A DNA stretch of 64,000 bases, taken from Takakia lepidozioides (taxonomy: Eukaryota > Streptophyta > Takakiopsida > Takakiales > Takakiaceae). The stretch spans positions 51,662,042 to 51,726,041 of the forward strand of contig CM060734.1 of NCBI GenBank assembly GCA_030704615.1, read 5' to 3'. A program made the position numbers and the translations under genes. Below the pieces are notes generated by a model. The model searched no databases and was not told the origin of the DNA. It saw only the letters and a list, made by a program, of their open reading frames with translations. Position 1 is the stretch's first letter; the number at the start of each line of letters is the position of its first letter. Below are positions 24,310 to 33,938 of this stretch, in pieces.

Positions 24310-25050
24310 ATGTCTTTGGATCAATATGGAGCCACATGTGTCAAAACTCTATATAATTGTCAATGGAAGAGATCAACCCCCAAACGTAACACCTTGGAAA
24401 ACAATGACCAACTTTTTAGCACCCATGGTAATCCAAATTTACACCATAATATTCAAATGGTTACCGAATACCACCGACGAACCAACACCCACTACTTATC
24501 GCATATTCATACCCAACATGCAGATGAACCACAAGCCAATGATAGACGTTTCATCAGCCCGCCACGAAGTATCCCAAATCTACACATCTCTATAGCTGAA
24601 TGTAACCCAGATAAAGACATCATGAAGTCCCAGGCCCACATTCACACTCACAATAACTTGGCACACATATATGGACCACTAGGGTACTACATTGGTAACA
24701 TAACACTCCAAAGATTGGAGTGGTTATGGAAAAGATTTCATTCCAACCCACTCCACCTCACAGACTTGCACACGCCGTCAGCATTTGCAGTACAAGTCTC
24801 CAGACTCATCCAACGCTACGCCCAAGACCTACCACCCAAAACACCCACAACAACAAACAAACTTTCACTTGCACACTCCCACTCGACCCTCCCCGCACTC
24901 CTTCTAGACTTCCTCACCACGGAGCTGCAACTCACTCACTCATATTACTCTAACCCTCTCACATGCCCATTGGGTTTATCTACTTACTCGAGCTTACACA
25001 ACATTGATCAACACTTTGGATCCCTGGGGGCTGCAAGGTCCTACCAATGA
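24310..25050 (+). CDS. PCIF1-like (adenosine N6-methyltransferase-type) segment
   Basis: This frame has 246 codons. Its C-terminal 110 residues read LQRLEWLWKRF, then FAVQVSRLIQRYAQDLPP, then LPALLLDFL, then THSYYSNPLTCPLGLSTYSS and IDQHFGSLG. That order and spacing resembles the core of PCIF1/CAPAM proteins ('rL..L....F...l..LL.RY......LP...f..L....E.FASPLN......SAF.D.D..FGS.G'), which methylate cap-adjacent adenosine at N6. The catalytic NPPF block, which should follow, is absent because the frame stops at 25050. It is therefore either a truncated domain or a related non-catalytic module. The N-terminal half is not recognised. Similarity is by eye only. Confidence 0.4.
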   Translation: MSLDQYGATCVKTLYNCQWKRSTPKRNTLENNDQLFSTHGNPNLHHNIQMVTEYHRRTNTHYLSHIHTQHADEPQANDRRFISPPRSIPNLHISIAECNPDKDIMKSQAHIHTHNNLAHIYGPLGYYIGNITLQRLEWLWKRFHSNPLHLTDLHTPSAFAVQVSRLIQRYAQDLPPKTPTTTNKLSLAHSHSTLPALLLDFLTTELQLTHSYYSNPLTCPLGLSTYSSLHNIDQHFGSLGAARSYQ

Positions 25051-25200
25051 CAAGGGCGAGGGTTTGCACACCCCCATAATGTCGCTTCTGCCAGTGAAGC
25101 GCTTCATTGGGCGCGCATTGCTGCACATATGGTGACCCCTGAAAGGGGGCAGTACCCGCAAGGGGAAGAGGCTCTTATTTACGCTAGCTTTGGTTGGCGT

Positions 25201-25219
25201 CATATATATATATATATAT
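25201..25219. repeat. (AT)n tract at element end
   Basis: A run of alternating A and T forms the exact right boundary of the inserted element, immediately before the resumed host sequence GGATCTCC. Terminal simple repeats are typical of some non-LTR retrotransposon 3' ends. Confidence 0.9.
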
Positions 25220-25556
25220 GGATCTCCTGAATTTGTGGATGCAATTTGTCATCTACAAGGAAAGTATGGATCTGGTTGTACACCTCAATGCAGCTGTGCC
25301 CTGGCTCCTTTCTCAATGCTGCCCCTTTGATAAAACGCTCTTCATGATTCTTCACAAGGCTGCCACTGATGGTGACAGTCCGGATGCCATATTTGTCTGT
25401 CACATCAGCATGAAGGTAAGAAAATGAAGAAGAATTTATGTTAGTCTTCTCAAAGTTTTCATACGTACTCAAAACAATACACTCAAAGGTTGCATCTCTC
25501 ACACTGTAATCAAGATCATCTACAGTCCAAAGAGGTCGGTTGCGTCTCACAGCCAT
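25220..25556 (-). pseudogene. PPR E-domain tail fused to unknown coding sequence
   Basis: Positions 25313-25220 are the right part of duplication copy B and encode [20 protein letters not shown] of the PPR gene. At 25314 homology to copy A stops, and an unrelated open stretch joins in frame, encoding TDKYGIRTVTISGSLVKN and ending HEERFIKGAA at the junction. The joined frame is 118 codons from an ATG at 25556. The upstream part looks like real protein sequence but I cannot name its family. An internal splice-like site (TTCTTAC, then GTGACAG) suggests it derives from a genomic exon. Confidence 0.6.
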
Positions 25557-25667
25557 TACACTATGCGAAATAGAAGATTACCTGAAAACAATGAAGATAA
25601 AGGAAAGAAACAATAGCTAAACAATTTGTGCTTCAGACATCCTTTATTTTATATAAAATAGAGAATG

Positions 25668-25824
25668 TAGGCCAGTGGTAATGGGCACTTACCACGTTGG
25701 ATGTGGTTGTAGGTTCAAACCACGGTCTGGTGTGTAATGAAGGTGTCTACCTTTCGGCTGGAAGGTAGTAGCCCTTGTGAAGAGACACCATAAGTTAGGC
25801 TCCCTTCGGGAGACGTCAAACTTT
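25668..25824 (+). mobile_element. tRNA-derived SINE with target duplication
   Basis: The element begins TAGGCCAGTGGTAATGGGC (pol III A box) and has GGTTCAAACCA about 32 bp downstream (B box). It ends in a short CTTTT run. It is flanked by TATAAAATAGAGAATG (25652-25667) and TATAGAATAGAGAATG (25825-25840), a 16 bp target duplication with one mismatch. Body length is about 157 bp. A degenerate relative lies at 47548-47645. SINEs of this type are copied by LINE enzymes after RNA polymerase III transcription. Confidence 0.85.
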
Positions 25825-25840
25825 TATAGAATAGAGAATG

Positions 25841-26418
25841 GCTTTGAGTGTAGTAATATAAGAATATTTCTATATTCTACATTGACGAGCTTCGAGAGAA
25901 GCGGGTCCAATAGTATTTAACATCCAAGAAACCGCCATCACGACTGAGGTACTTCATCAATTGATGATTTATGAATGAGGGTGGTGCCAAATCTTTTTAG
26001 AGAAGTTGGAGTCATTTAAATATTAATATTTTAAATAAAGTTCATGACCTGCCCTTACACACGACCGGCTGGCTTCTATAACAACAAACCCTTTATATCC
26101 ATGACCGGCAACGAAAAAATGAGCATAGATTATGCATATCCGTCGGACAACATAAATCTTAAAATCCTCACAAGCCCGGGCCGGCAGCTTCTAATGGGTT
26201 TTTATATTGACAAGTCTGGGGCCGTAGGTCATGTTCTTAGTGACATACCTGCCCAACACTGATTGCCACCTTTTTCATTTTAATTGAACTTTGACATTAA
26301 AGACACTAATTTACTCATTTCATTCATATTGCTTCTGGTTTGCTTATGCCAAGGGGGCCATTCGAACGTAAAATTTGGAAGAAAGATATGAGCAAAGCTT
26401 AGTCTTTGATGACGTTAT
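25841..26418. other. No gene supported
   Basis: A 72-codon open frame at 26044-26262 has no recognisable domain. The remainder is AT-rich with nothing notable. Confidence 0.35.
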
Positions 26419-26864
26419 GTGAAGCATGGGGATGGTAGGGAGGCCTTGAAGATATATGAGCAAATGATACTCCAAGAGGTGATGCCAGACAAAGTCACAT
26501 TCACTTCCATTCTGAAGGACATCCTCGAAGCTCGACTTGTGCCAGATGTCATTCTGGAAACTGTCCTGGTTGCCTTGTATGCCAAGTGTGGGCACATGAA
26601 GGATGCACGGCACTTGTTTGACAATGCAATGATTGCAGGATATGCCCCGCATGGCTGTGGTATAGAGGCCTTTGAGATGTATGAGCAAATGATACAGGAA
26701 GGGGTCAAGGCTAACAAAGTCACATTCATTGCTGCTCTGAAGCATGTGCCAGCGTGGCAGCCCTCAGAAAGGGTAAAGAGCTACATGCTGAAATCATTAA
26801 AGCTGGAATCATACCAGATATCACTTTGGAGAATACTCTTGTCGACATGTATGCCAAATGTGGT
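26419..26864 (+). pseudogene. PPR fragment
   Basis: About three PPR motifs in the plus direction: REALKIYEQMILQEVMPDKV, then VALYAKCGHMKDARHLFDN, then IEAFEMYEQMIQEGVKANKV. The strand '[10 protein letters not shown]' expected between ARHLFDN and AMIAGY is deleted. A frameshift near 26750 moves the next helix (ALRKGKELHAEIIKAGIIPD, then LVDMYAKCG) into another frame. Homology ends near 26865. There is no PDF or DYW part, so this is an isolated internal piece of the same family. Confidence 0.9.
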
Positions 26865-26972
26865 TTGGCTATGGTACTCAAGGTTTGCGAAATTCTGGTT
26901 GAATTAGTGTTTATATTTTATATATTGTGTTTTTGGTTTTTTGTTTTTTGTATGGAGGTGAACCACACGTAA

Positions 26973-27977
26973 TAGTTTCATATTAAAATGATTCTCTTAG
27001 TATATAATATAATATATTTTGGCTTACAATTAATGATTTGGAATTATTGACTGTTCATAAATGTACAGACAGATAGGATAGTTTTTCGTTTGGGTGCAGC
27101 TGTACCCTATAAATGCACCGTGTCTCTATATCCGCCAATGGTTTTTTTCCGTTTTGAACATACGACTCCTATGACCGAGGCTTATAAACAGAAAACCCCC
27201 ATGATTAACTGCTCACAGGATACCAACCCCCCTTATTATATGTTTCCAATCACAGTAAGGAGAAGAGCATGGCAAAAATGAGTTATAATTTGTTTCAACC
27301 CTTAGTAGCAGATGTGGCTTGAGAGAAATACAAATGGAACAACTGCAATTGCAAACTTGTGCAGTTTAGCCCTCAAGCTTTGTACTGGCAGGAACCAACT
27401 GTTACCATCTTAACCAGCTACGTATGTCAGTAACTGGTCTTATCACTTGGGTATATGTAGGAGAAAAGCTTGATGGTCATATGCAAGTTTCAATCCTTGA
27501 AACTCTCAAACTACAGTTAAAATGTTGCAGCTATGTGTTCTTCTCCCCTTCCCCCCACCCCAATGTATGTACAGAGTATGTAATGTTACAGGACTCTGTT
27601 CTTTCTGCAATGTAGCAATATTGGTGGTGGATAGGTGCTTTTGATACTCCGGCCGACTGCACTCTCTGGCGGTTAATCAATGAAGAGGTTATAGTATCCT
27701 TGTTGCTTCAATGTGCATCTTTTTCCAGTTTAGGATGTGGGTAGGAGCAATGGAGGAGCATCAATCCTGGCAGCACATATAGTATGTGTGAGTTGAGAGA
27801 GCTCCGCGCACAAGGGACAAGAGAGTGCACAAGTATCAAATGGTGACATCACCACTACAATGAGTAGGGTTTGAAGTAAACCCCTGGTGTAAAATGAAAT
27901 GGATGGTATCTGATTGAATGTTCTTCAAAAAATGCAATCAAAAGGCTCAATGATAATGGATAAAATCCACAGCTCAA
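26973..27977. other. Intergenic, no gene seen
   Basis: An AT-rich intergenic stretch followed by the likely 3' untranslated region of the minus-strand MBD/zinc-finger gene. The open frames of about 60 codons here show no domain. Confidence 0.45.
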
Positions 27978-30900
27978 TTATGCCCCATTCTCACAAATGT
28001 GGCAAATCCAATGAGCAGGAGGGGTTGTCCGTAGATTGGACGTCACACAGCTCCAATGGAACTCCAGTTCACACCAGTTACAGCACACAAAATCTGCCAT
28101 GTCCACCTGCATACTACACACATTACAATGTACCCTCCATGCCACCCTTCGGGCAGGGCCATGCTCCACTTGTATCTTCTGACCACCGCACTCTTTGGGT
28201 TGCTGGTGAAGTGATTGTGAATTTGATGCACAATGCTGTTGCTTTGAGTTCAGCAAAAGAACTTGTGCCTCTGCATCCTGCCATGGCCCCACCTTCTGCT
28301 CAATCCCAAAATTAGCACAGTTTACCATTCCTGAACAACCTGATATGGACCTTCCTTTCCAGCTTCCAACATCAGCGCTCAAGATGAATTAAGTTGGTGT
28401 AAGAACGCATCGACACCAGGCAATGCAGATGGTACAAATTAAGGAGGTACCTCTTCCTTAGAAGACGAACTAAAAGTCGCATCTGCAAAACATGGGTGTA
28501 TAGGGGAGGAGTCATCAAGCAACCTCCAAAATACACTCTTCCGTGGCCGTGTTTTATCAGAGTCTTCATCACACACCCCACTTTTATCAGGAACTTCGTC
28601 ATCCACCCATGTTTTGTGAGAAACTTGGTCATCAACCCCTGTTCTATCAGGAACTTCGTTATCCACCTCGGTTTTATCAGGAACTTCATCATGCAGCCTT
28701 CTTGTATCAGGATTTTCATCACCCAGCCTTGTTTTACCAGGACGTTCATCATCCGCCCTACCATTCTCATGATTGCTATCAATGTTTGTGATGCTTTGAT
28801 CCTCAATTTCCCTGTGGGCATTTGTTGAGTTAGTCAAACTCCCTCCCAGAGATACAATTTGGACCTTTCTTTTCTTCGAATGGAGGGACAAATGACCCCA
28901 GTACTTGGGCTGTTCATTGAAAACCTTGTGGCAGGTTTCACATTCGAATGTTCCATTTTTAGTATCTGTAGTGGCAGGCATCCCCACTGCACTCCCATCC
29001 ATACCAGTCTCTGCCTTGCGCTTCCCACTCTGATCTGGCCCTCTCACCGCTCCATGGGACTTTTTTGAGTGGTGATTCCGCACAGAGGGTCTGTGTGCAG
29101 GCAAGTCAGGAGACTCAAAGGCATCAGATAGGTGGACACCTTCATGATTTCCTTCAAGAGGACCTCCCTGCTCCACACCCATGGAGTTGGTGGCAGCACC
29201 CTGAGCATGGCCCATACTCACACGATGTGCCAGCAGCATTGCTTTGGAGCTCCAAAACAGGCCACATACGTCACAGTTGAAAGTGCGAGTGTGCTTGGAG
29301 CGTCGCAAGTGCTTCCGAAGTAAACTTCCTTTCCTAAATTCTTTATAACAAGTGGGACATTTGTTCTCACCTGGCTTGGTGAGCTGGGCAGGGATTGGCT
29401 GCTGCACTTGCAAAAGGGGAGGATGTTCAATCCGGCTAGCATCCAAGCCACCCACCATGTAGCCTCTAGGACTTTTCCAATCCTCAATTGCTTCATCGCA
29501 CTCTTGCAAAGATACTTGTTCACCTTGCTCCTGCTGGATGTGTGCTGGGATGTCCCTATTCATGCTCCCACCTCTGTCTGGCTCACTTGAGTTGGTGGCT
29601 GTCCTCTTGCCTTCGGGTATGTGACTAGGCAGCCCATGCACATGTAAGCTGAGATGGCGTGATGGAGGACCCCCTTCACAAGCTGTAGCTGGTGATGTGA
29701 CAATGTCCTTACATGTTGTCGCTTGCTGCAATGTGGCCACCATGTGCGCTGCAGCCTCCTTGAATGATCCCCACATCTTGCCTTCTGGGCTGCATCCACC
29801 CACAAGAATACTGCTAGCCATGAGAACCAAAAGCATTCCTTATCTAAATCCATCCTCCATAACCCTCAACCGTCCACATTTCAAGCCAAAATCTAGGTAC
29901 TGATTGGAGGCTTTCACTGTTGGATGGGCTTCAAACAGAAAGTCGAACCAAGCAGTGCAGTATATGCCTATAGAAAAGGATGGATTGCTTCTGGCGTAAA
30001 AATCTGGCTTCATATTTGGTCTACAGTGTTGGGAAACATTGAGCTATGGCACAAATGGATGTTGAGATGGATCAAGTCTATATAGCCTTTCTGGCATACA
30101 AAAGGGCTTCAGAAAAACACATGAGCATCCACACACCAAAAATAAGTATTTGAGGAATGCTAGGCACCTTTGGTATACGTGAGGAGACTGTCCCTACCTG
30201 CGCCACTGTCTGTATTCAAAGAAAAGCCGACCACTCTTGTGACGCAAGCCCACGCACACAGTCCAGCCCTTGGGAAAGCCCCGAGCATCCACAATCTTGC
30301 GCTTCATCTTGTAAGTTGACCACTTGCCATCCATGCTCTCCAACCGCTTCATCATCTCTTCAACTCTGTCGTCTTTGATTCTTACATCCTCAATATTCTC
30401 GTTTTCACCATTCAAGTCAACTTGTGATGATGCGCGTTGCAACTCACTGATCGTAACACTTTTATCAGCTTCCTCCTGAGACCACCCCATAGGCCTATCT
30501 GCTGTGAATTGAGGCTGTTGCGAGGATCGAGCAAAGTCATCCTCACTCCCTCCACTGCTAATGCTACCTTCCCCCTGCATATCTCGCCTCCTCTTTCCGG
30601 CATTGCTCCCACGCCCCCGGTTTTTCCCTGTTGTGTCCCACTCAACTGCCATGTCCTCTGCTGGTGATATAGTGCTGATTGCCCCCGCATAGCCTTGCAT
30701 CTGCTTCTTGTTGGTGCATCCTTGGGGCCCATCTTCCTTCTCCGGCGGGCTCCCTTCAGCCTTGGTTTGTAGCACAACAACCTCACGGCATGATGATTCA
30801 TGGCTGCCCCCAGTAGGATCTTGAGGCCAAGGGAAAAATTGGGTGGGCGGCCTTGTCTGCGAAGCAGAGATGGTTCGTGGAAGACCAGCTTTGCCGTGCA

Positions 30901-31174
30901 AGGGTATACCATCCATCTGCCGGGGTCCCTGCTTCAAATCCCACTTGCTATAAGTCTGCTTGCGGCTGCCAGCGCTCTCGTTGAAGATGGCTCTATCGAT
31001 CTTGGGGACGGGGACGACCAAGTCCTGCATACTGGCCATAGCAACTTGGGCTGAGAACCCTGCCAGCAGCCGCAGCTCATCCTGTGAGAACGCACCCACA
31101 TCCACGATCGGGAGGCGCAATGCCAACATGTGCTCGTCTTCTTCCCTCCCAACGGATCCAGTCATGTGGCCCAT
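27978..31174 (-). CDS. MBD + C2H2 + PHD-like zinc-finger protein (3 exons)
   Basis: Predicted nuclear chromatin-binding protein of about 884 residues. Exons are 31174-30198, 29810-28451 and 28295-27978. Donors are GCGCAG|GTAGGG and GAAGAG|GTACCT, acceptors CTAGCAG| and GAGCAG|, and all phases agree. Exon 1 carries PKIDRAIFNESAGSRKQTYS, a block typical of a plant MBD subfamily, an acidic/basic linker, and the first half of a methyl-CpG-binding-like domain (FPKGWTVCVGLRHKSG). The second half (CSPEGKMWGSFKEA) lies at the start of exon 2, so splicing rebuilds the domain. Exon 2 has C2H2 fingers (CPTCYKEF, CDVCGLFW, CETCHKVF) and a 30 bp coding repeat. Exon 3 ends with a PHD-like CNVC...CNWC...HWSC...CHIC pattern. 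The start was chosen as the first in-frame ATG after an upstream stop. Methyl-CpG binding itself is not shown by the sequence. Confidence 0.8.
28553..28772 (-). repeat. 30 bp coding minisatellite in MBD/zinc-finger gene
   Basis: About seven degenerate 30 bp units encode a ten-residue acidic repeat of the type VDDEVPDKTG (variants VDNEVPDRTG, VDDQVSHKTW). The period is a multiple of three, so copy-number change would keep the frame. It lies between the last C2H2 finger and the PHD-like exon and probably forms a disordered acidic linker. Confidence 0.85.
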
Positions 31175-31424
31175 CCAGGGATTATATTGTTGAACGGGAG
31201 GGCCAAGGTTCGCCAGATTCAAGGTGAGTCCACAACCAGATTGGCAATGTCCAACTCAATTTCTTGGATGTCTCTTATTTCCCAAATCCTTCATTCCAGT
31301 AAGTTCAAATACCAAGGAAGGAGGCTTAACTGTCTCACTGTACAAGGTCCCGCACCTTCATCATGCCACTCTCCATTTCAATTGCGTCTGAGGTGTTCAA
31401 TTGCATCCAGGTGTGGGCATGCTG

Positions 31425-31745
31425 CAACTTGTCAACACCATACAAGTAACAACGCACTGTCACAAAACAGCTCCAATGCAATCTCACATACCTGAAAGAA
31501 TAATACCCTCTCACCTCCAATGCAACCTCACATACCTAAAAGGATTATACCTTCTTCCACGATCTTCGAAATCAGAGCTGTGCGCATCCTTCGTCAACAA
31601 TATACAAGTAACAACCGGCAGTCACAAAACAACTCTAGTGCAATCTCACGTACATGAACGAATCATCCCCTCAACTCCAATGCAACCTCACCTATATGAA
31701 AGAATGAAACAATGATACCTTCTTCCACGACCTTCCAAATTAGAG
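31425..31745. repeat. Direct repeat ~165 bp upstream of MBD gene
   Basis: The unit beginning TACAAGTAACAACGCACTGTC at about 31440 recurs at about 31604 (TACAAGTAACAACCGGCAGT), and both continue with CACAAAACARCTC and a CAATGCAACCTCAC block. The repeat lies 5' of the minus-strand MBD/zinc-finger gene, in its likely leader or promoter. Confidence 0.75.
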
Positions 31746-32179
31746 CAAGTGTGCACGTTCTTCCAAAGCACGTCGACACCAAACAATATCGATGGGAGAA
31801 ACATGCTCGAAAGGAGGAAGATGCTCAAAAGAAGGAATCCCCCACCCTTGGCAACACCAACACCGAGCGTGAGAGAAAATCGTCGTCTCTCCGAGCTTGT
31901 AGTGGAAGCCTCCGTAACTTCCTGCTCAATGGATGCACCGTAATAAATCCGGATGAACATCCATCGATGAAGATCATAGGTCTCGAGAGGTGCCAATCTT
32001 CGAGGCACGATGGCTTCAAGGTGCCAATGGATATTCTCTACCCCACTCTGAATCTTCCAAACCTAATTGCCTTCAGATTCTTTCCAGCAGATCCAACCCA
32101 TTAAGTTTGAAGTGCTTTTTATATCTTCTGAACTTCGATTGTCACTCTTGCGTTGATTAAGACGAGGATCAGCTGGCAG
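31746..32179. other. Divergent intergenic region
   Basis: This lies between the 5' end of the minus-strand MBD/zinc-finger gene and the plus-strand OB-fold-like exon. Both genes would be transcribed away from here, so promoters for both may sit in this region. A 130-codon plus-strand frame (31712-32104) has no recognised domain. Confidence 0.35.
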
Positions 32180-32306
32180 GATGGAGGAGATATGGGATAC
32201 TCTGGCTGAGAATGCAGGGCACAGTGTGAAGATGGGAGATGTTATAGTGCCTCTGGTTGTGGACGCTTATGTCGACAAAGATGATAGTCCTCCAAGTAGT
32301 GCCGAG
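32180..32306 (+). CDS. OB-fold (SSB/OSB-like) exon
   Basis: The exon is bounded by CTGGCAG| and GCCGAG|GTCAGTG. It encodes IWDTLAENAGHSVKMGDVIV followed by VDAYVDKDD. This resembles the SSB/OSB OB-fold segment 'fWd.LAe.a...vkkGd.i.V.G.l..d.y.d', which contacts single-stranded DNA. An OSB protein would continue into PDF motifs, and a half-PDF exon indeed follows at 32858-32934. The internal ATG at 32181 could also be a start. The phase to the next recognised exon does not match directly, so a small exon between them is missing from this model or the locus is broken. Confidence 0.5.
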
Positions 32307-32857
32307 GTCAGTGTTGCTTCTATTTGTCTTTGAGCCTCATATCCTTTCTGAATGATTAACTGTGCATGAGTGCGCCTGTTGTCCAGGAGTCCAGGGTAGG
32401 TAGAGCATTGGGTCCTAGCCTTCTCTTAGCAGCCTTTGTGCAGAGTTTCTCTTTGAACTACACATGTGTTGCATGAGACGTCACCTTAGTAGGGGTGAAT
32501 TGGTTGAAATTAGGTGGTTGTGATCACCTGAAGTTTGTGGATCAGAGAATTCCAGTTTGCGCTTTCCCTACATTTTTTGTTTTTTCTGACTGGGCATGGG
32601 GTGTGTGGCCACAAGCCTATGGTTAGCAGTTTGAGTCTCTCTGTGAAACTACCTTTGGCTGTCATACCCTCTTGGGAAGGGGGGAAGAGAGAGATGTCAG
32701 AGAGACCTTCAATTTTATGGGAAGTATATATTTTCCTTCAGTTAACATGACCCAGGCTAATCAGGAGATGCTAAAGATCTTTGTTTAAGGACTCGGGCTC
32801 CTAATTTACCTGGCAAAATTTTCACGTTTTCTTAGCTCTTGCCTATAGCTCTTGCAG

Positions 32858-32934
32858 GTAGGTCAAGCAATAGACGACACTGGGAGGAGTTTTTCTCAGA
32901 TCCTTTACAGTGGTGGGACAACAGGATTGATGAG
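32858..32934 (+). CDS. Half-PDF-motif exon
   Basis: The exon lies between TCTTGCAG| and GATGAG|GTGAGG. It encodes HWEEFFSDPLQWWDNRIDE, the first half of an OSB-type PDF motif. It is 77 nt long and starts in phase 2, like the equivalent minus-strand exon at 14132-14053. The second half (PDFKHK...P-x-WV) is not found before the PPR reading frame that starts at 33939. Confidence 0.75.
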
Positions 32935-33540
32935 GTGAGGATCTCTTCTTTGGGATATGAAAGAGTTTTTCAAGGAGGGCCTCTGACTGAAGCCAGGTGA
33001 TGATGTTTTGTGGACTGGAGTGTGTCTCATAAAGTAATGGTGATTTTGTTCTTTGATGTGAAGGCAACAAAAGGTGCCTGAATTTTTCTATTATTAGTTC
33101 ATTCAGAGAGATTTTCGAGGGTTGTTCCTTGTTACTTTATGATGCCTATAGGTCTGGTAATTGCAGCCTGGTCTATGTGAGGCTTTGGTTGAGCAATTAT
33201 CGAGCATTAACAGATTATCTCGCTCGGTTATCCATATGAATCAGGTAAGGGTATTGGAAATCCATTACCTGGGAGCAGTTACCAACAATTTGAAACCCAC
33301 TATGCTACCCATCCTTGGTTGTTAGATAACCAGAACTTGCATCAATAGCCTCAATGAGAACATGTCCATGACACATATAGGATATAAGTTCTCCATAGAC
33401 GGAGTGCGGTAATATCACTTGAAAGTACACATCTTGGAATTTATATAATCATTTTATTTGTTGTTGGGTTATGTGGCAAGTGCTAGGCTTATGTCATATT
33501 TTGATCAATACATATTTTGATATCCACCTTCAGTAACTGT
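32935..33540. other. Intronic or intergenic stretch
   Basis: No coding sequence was recognised, but 33166-33245 resembles 36932-36985 in the broken copy downstream (both contain ATGTGAGGCTKTGGTT). Both loci therefore descend from one ancestral gene that included this segment. Confidence 0.4.
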
Positions 33541-33850
33541 GAGGTAAGCCAAGGGTATCTCTTCATATCTCTCCTAATATCTGTGATTGAGAACCACTAG
33601 TGTCACAATACCAATACCCAAGCAAGTCAAGGATATCTCTTCATATCTCCTGTGATGTGTTGAGAACCGCTAGTTTCACAATACCAATACCCAGGCAAGC
33701 CAAGGGTGTCTCTTCATATCTCTCCTGATATCCGGTATTGAGAACTACTAGTTTCACAATACCAATACCCAGGTAAGCCAATAGTATGTCTTCATATCTC
33801 TCCTGATATCCGGTATTGAGAACCACTAGTTTCACAATACCAATACCCAT
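33541..33850. repeat. ~77 bp minisatellite, 4 copies
   Basis: Four tandem units of about 73-78 bp are present, each with AAGCCAAGGGTATCTCTTCA-type starts and ending in TTTCACAATACCAATACCCA. The array ends just 90 bp before the PPR-DYW reading frame and occupies the place where the second PDF half would be expected. Confidence 0.9.
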
Positions 33851-33938
33851 GTCATATCAGAAACGTACACAATGTTGGAAAAATAATCACCTCATACCGA
33901 GACACTACCATTTAGACTTTTTCTAATACCCTTTTGTG

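Larger units (their letters stand above)
18191..25219 (+). mobile_element. 7.0 kb AC-rich inserted element (LINE-like?)
   Basis: Comparison with copy A of the duplication fixes the insertion: host sequence stops at 18184-18190 and resumes at 25220. The flanks TGATCT (18185-18190) and GGATCT (25220-25225) fit a 6 bp target duplication with one change. The plus strand is very rich in A and C and poor in G over most of the length. The right end is an (AT)n tract, as in some non-LTR retrotransposons, and a segment at 23839-24003 resembles the C-terminal part of LINE ORF2. No LTRs or terminal inverted repeats are visible. No catalytic reverse-transcriptase motif was found, so the copy is degenerate or of another class. 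Confidence 0.65.

Noticed and set aside
18191-25219. Helitron interpretation of the 7 kb insertion
   Set aside because: The ends are not 5'-TC and CTRR-3' with a terminal hairpin, the target is not an A/T dinucleotide, and a 6 bp target duplication fits better.
25668-25745. Possible functional tRNA gene
   Set aside because: A and B boxes are present, but the cloverleaf does not close and target-site duplications flank a longer unit, so it is a SINE.
26044-26262. 72-codon open frame as a small gene
   Set aside because: No domain, no splice or promoter evidence, and no repeat of the frame elsewhere; the length is not exceptional.
28372-28828. Frames opposite or out of phase with the MBD/zinc-finger gene, including a repetitive Met/Lys/Phe-rich one
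   Set aside because: These are shadows of the 30 bp coding minisatellite in the true minus-strand frame.
33541-33850. CRISPR-like array
   Set aside because: The ~77 bp units are contiguous direct repeats without unique spacers, in a plant nuclear context.
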